From NCBI RefSeq assembly GCF_032854445.1, contig NC_088297.1, forward strand, positions 436,001-470,000: a stretch of 34,000 nt of DNA, written 5' to 3'. This document shows positions 30,497 to 34,000 of the stretch, piece after piece. The first letter of the stretch is position 1; each line of letters opens with the position of its first letter. A model generated the notes under the pieces. The model worked only from the letters and a program-made list of their open reading frames with translations, had not been told where the DNA came from and ran no database searches. The position numbers and the translations under genes are program-made. The stretch comes from Liolophura sinensis (lineage: Eukaryota > Mollusca > Polyplacophora > Chitonida > Chitonidae).

Positions 30497-30940
30497 GTAA
30501 GGGCTGCACCTGACACACGGTTGTAAAAGTCACACGACAGTGGCGAAACCGACCGGTAAGAACTGCATAAGACACACGATAGCGGCGAAAACAGGCTGGT
30601 AAGGGTTGCATCTGACACATGGTAGGGGCGAAAACAGGCTAGTACGAGCTGCACCTGACACACGATTGCAAAAGTCAAGTTACGATAGCGGCGAAACCCG
30701 GTTGGTAAGGGCTGCACCAGACACGATAGCGGCCACAACAGGCTGATAAGCGTTGCACTTGACACACGATAGTGGCAAAAACCGGCTCCTAAGGGCTCCG
30801 CCAGACACACGATAACTGCCACAACAAGCTGTTAAGGGCTCCACTTGACACACGCTAGTGGCGAAAACCGGCTGGTAAGGGCTGCACCTAACACATGATT
30901 GTAAAAGTCACGTGACGATAGCGGCGAAAACCGGCTGTGT
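30465..30940. repeat. Irregular ~43-60-bp minisatellite containing the exon 8 end and donor-like sites
   Basis: Around nine units carry 'gacacgatagcggcgaaa', 'accggctggtaagggctgca' and 'cctgacacac', some with an added 'gattgtaaaagtcacgtga' block. The first unit overlaps the 3' end of exon 8. 'ggctg|gtaagg' is repeated in many units. This is the third case in this gene of a tandem unit straddling an exon end. Confidence 0.9.
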
Positions 30941-31165
30941 AGAACAGTGTAGAATACTGTGAGAAAGGCGAGGAGAGCACAGTTTTCATATTGACGGGAA
31001 GTGAGCATACCATTCTTGAAATTTTGAGTTTTAGCCATTAAATAAAACCTTTGACGTGGTTTTCCCATCAACTGCATTATATTGCTGTTATTTATTTTGT
31101 TATCTATTGTCTTAATGTTAAAATTTACATGCACCTCGTTTCAATCAGCAGCAGGAAAAAGGGTG

Positions 31166-31425
31166 TATGTATGTATGTTTGGGGTTTAACGTCGTACTTA
31201 ATACTTTTTCAGTCATATAACGACGAAAAGTCATTACGTGTGTGTGCATACATTGTGTCTTCTTGTGACAGGGCGAGCCCATGTCGTCAAGGCACTGCCG
31301 CCACTGAAGTATCCTGTCGTTGACACTAGACATAACACCCCACACATTCACATTCTACTATCACGTTTCCTTGCTCTAACCTCTCAGTGCTGAGGGCCAA
31401 ACGAGGCAGTAGCAGGTAACATTTT
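31166..31425 (-). mobile_element. Type B SINE
   Basis: Reverse complement of the type B body: 'gtttggggtttaacgtcgta', 'cagtcatataacgacgaaa', 'cttcttgtgacagggcgag', 'gccgccactgaagtatcct', 'cctctcagtgctgagggcc'. It is the best copy of the body in the window, with a 'gtat' microsatellite at its 3' tail. The tRNA-like head is lost. Confidence 0.87.
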
Positions 31426-31690
31426 AAAAGTCTTTTTTATGACTTGACGAAGGCCTGATCCAGTGTCTCACGACTTCGTAGAAGGTAGTAGTAAACTAGC
31501 TAACGATATAGTCCCTGGTCGTAGTGATTTGTTTTTACAAAGCTTCTAAAATACAAGAAGGTAATGTATATTGATCCGTCTACACGTACCATATTCTTAC
31601 TTCACGACTGAGGGATAGCATTAAGCGTGAAAATAGTATTTTATAGTTAAGCATATATTCTAAATGTCTGCTATGTTGTTGTTGTTTCAG

Positions 31691-31753
31691 CCTGATATCT
31701 TGACGAAGGCTGATGACACAGCCTTGGAAAGGAATCACACTCTCGTGATATGA
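31691..31753 (+). CDS. Possible final exon of the calpain-like gene (tentative)
   Basis: A strong acceptor, 'tgttgttgttgtttcag', ends at 31690. In phase 0 the sequence reads 'PDILTKADDTALERNHTLVI' and then a TGA. This would join exon 8 if the donor at 30465 is used, giving a C-terminus right after domain III. One frame over, from 31752, 'DVGEYGNVVIATENDVTLGD' and 'IFVNVTPLTHEDLIRDG' stay open, which could be coding after another frameshift. The minus strand is also open across 31671-31934, so coding strand is uncertain. Confidence 0.3.
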   Translation, partial: PDILTKADDTALERNHTLVI

Positions 31754-34000
31754 CGTCGGCGAATACGGGAATGTCGTCATAGCCACCGAGAATGACGTCA
31801 CTCTTGGTGATATTTTCGTCAATGTAACCCCTCTGACCCATGAGGATCTTATAAGGGACGGAAATAGACGGGGCTAGCAAGGCGTCCCTGCAAATAACTA
31901 CGCGCCTGTTAAAACGTGATATGTGATGAAACACAAGTAATAATATTTGCTTATCCCTGTTTGGTTATAGTATCCTTGTGAGACCCTTGGCCATGTCTTT
32001 CTTGGCAATCATGATGGGGGTTCCCCGCAAACATCATTGGTATTAATCAAAGTACGCCAAAGAAGGTGGACATCCGCAATGCCGACATCATGAATGCACC
32101 GTTGAAGCCTACAGTGACTCCCACAACGCATGCGCGCCGTGAACTAGTTCTTGGCTACCAGTCAGTGATGCATCACACTGGCGGCAAATTATCTCGATGC
32201 CTCGTGCTCCAGTTGGTTAAATGGCTGTATGGTCTACCGGTTTATTAAATATAGCACAACATGTCCACTTTGTTGGAGACAGTGAGATTGTTTCCGCTCC
32301 ATCCCTTGATTTCAGGACGCGTTCACGTCCGTGTAGGGGAGATTCGGCTCTTACTGACTTATGGGCGAGTCCATTCTCATTACCCTGAATATCAGAGAAT
32401 TCCACGGGATTCATTGAGATTATCAAGGAAAATGTATGCGTGCGGAAATGAGTAGGAATCACTTAATGGCACATTATATACTCATTCCCCAAAAGTTTGT
32501 GTCCTGTATATTTGTTGGGTACTTTTTTCTACATCAGTGCTTTGAATACTGTACACTGTGTACCTCTTCTCAGCATCATGTTAATCAACAATGGTGGGAA
32601 AATATACACTGCTTGTATAATGACAATATAGTTGGGAATTTCAGAAGAAAGTTAAAGTTTGGCAAATCTTTATTTCAACATATGTTTAAGCAGTCGTAGG
32701 TGGAAATATAAAACATATATAGAAAAGGAGTATTTACTGATAGTGTATGTCGAAATATAAATTTATTTCTGGAAGCAGTATTCCTTGAAAATGGGATCAA
32801 TGTATGTCGATTTATGGATGTTCGTCGGAATATACTGTTTGCTGATGATGACATGAATGCATGTCGAAACATAGGTTTTTGTCGAAATATTGCATTTGAT
32901 GATGATGGCATAAATATTAGTGGAGATATAAATTTACCAAATTACCCTCAAACTTTGTATTACTTGAAGCTAATGAGTGGATCCAACAGGTAGACAGGCA
33001 GTGACTGGTATCTTTCTGGCACATGTGAAAATGGTGCTTTTTCGGCCCACGAGAGTCTGCTTACAAGATGATGAATGCTGATAATGAATTTGTGCTGAGT
33101 GAATATCATCAATCAGCACGCCTTATCATGTCTTACAAACTAAAACGCATTCAGTACTTAAAGGGATAAAGAATCAACGCTGATTGGCTGACCAAAGAGA
33201 CCGGGTTTCAGTGGGTTAAACCCAGAAGGCTTGGGCACGCTTGATTAAGTTTGCCATACCTAAAATTGAGCTTAGGAGAGGCATGTTTTGCAGTTGCCTA
33301 TCTCTCACACCAGCCAGTAAGAAACAATTCTGTGTTCCTTTAACAGAGTTTATGTTAAGGATATCTGAGTTTGGTCAAAGGCTCGTTTTGGCGTTGCCTG
33401 AGTTGTTAGCCTTTGAGGCGTATTTTTAAGTTTTTGATTATGTCGTGTAGTTGTATTTATATTTTATTTACAGTTAAGTCTGGAGACAGAGTTGTTGTTC
33501 ATCTGTCAAAAGAATTAAGTGATTAACGGTGAGGTGATAATATCAAGTTAGGGGATCTGGATTTTGTGACTTTTGTTTCCTGAACTTCACGATTTGGAAA
33601 AAAACCCGATCGGCTGCAGCTGAATATTAATTTAGAATGAGATTAAGAACAAGTCATGAACGTCTGCCTTGCATGATATCTGTGATGCGCAGTACAGTCT
33701 CGATGTCTCTCTGCAAATACATAAAATTGCCCTACACCATCCGGAATAAAAAGCAAACAATCAATCTCACGTGTTTTTTTGTGTTTTTTTCGGTCACTGG
33801 AGGATTTTGTATGTATTCATTCCGATGCTAGTTGTTACCTTGTTACGCACCTTACAACGCACCTTGTTACGTTACTAACTTACTTGCATAATTTGTTACC
33901 ATTAAAGGCTGAAAAAAAAAAACGACTTGAACTGTATGTCAAACAAAAGACCAATAAACCATATTTTACGCAGTGCATCCAACTTGCTACTCTCGTCCTC
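31754..34000. other. No recognisable gene; weak repeats
   Basis: Short open frames on both strands (for example 32066-32248 plus) match nothing I know. At 32735-32925 a degenerate repeat of 'gtcgaaatat'-like words with 'gatgatgacat' is visible. Near 33840-33870 'cttgttacgcaccttacaac' is a small imperfect duplication. A poly-A run at 33913 after 'aaaggctg' could be a retroposon tail but has no partner. Confidence 0.45.

Overview
This is a eukaryotic, intron-rich, repeat-dense window with no prokaryotic features (no operons, no ribosome binding sites, no CRISPR). The combination of a calpain-type gene with GT-AG introns, many tRNA-derived SINEs with an 'aataaata' tail, small palindromic MITE-like elements and more than a dozen minisatellites suggests an invertebrate. 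A marine lophotrochozoan, most probably a mollusc, is my inference from how familiar the SINE types look; no search was possible.

Layout. 1-3100: an internally deleted Tc1-like transposon (61-1097) sits in a 28-bp minisatellite. That minisatellite recurs in opposite orientation at 2017-3092, giving a large fold-back structure. 3100-5340: mostly unassigned, with one MITE. 5370-5910: a 20-bp minisatellite. 6131-7163: a second long inverted repeat, its right arm split by a SINE with a 13-bp target duplication. 7500-17000: SINEs, a MITE, three minisatellites (30, 24 and 21 bp), a long TA tract and unassigned sequence.

17062-30496 (possibly to about 31750): one plus-strand gene, read as eight exons whose phases all agree. 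It encodes a calpain-like protein: papain-like core (PC1 and PC2), then a C2-like domain III. The position of the catalytic Cys is Ala and that of the catalytic Asn is Ser, while a His is kept, so the product looks like a pseudoprotease. The exon closing the core also carries about 235 extra, low-complexity residues before domain III. The third exon has a one-base insertion that breaks the frame, so the locus is a pseudogene, a frameshift allele, or contains a sequencing error. The start of the gene lies upstream of 17062 and was not found.

The most unusual observation is that three exons of this gene end inside a minisatellite whose unit spans the exon-intron junction. Units of 33 bp, 60 bp and an irregular ~43-60 bp repeat the 5' splice site many times into the following intron. 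The introns also hold SINEs, MITEs and further minisatellites. 32000-34000 has no recognisable gene.
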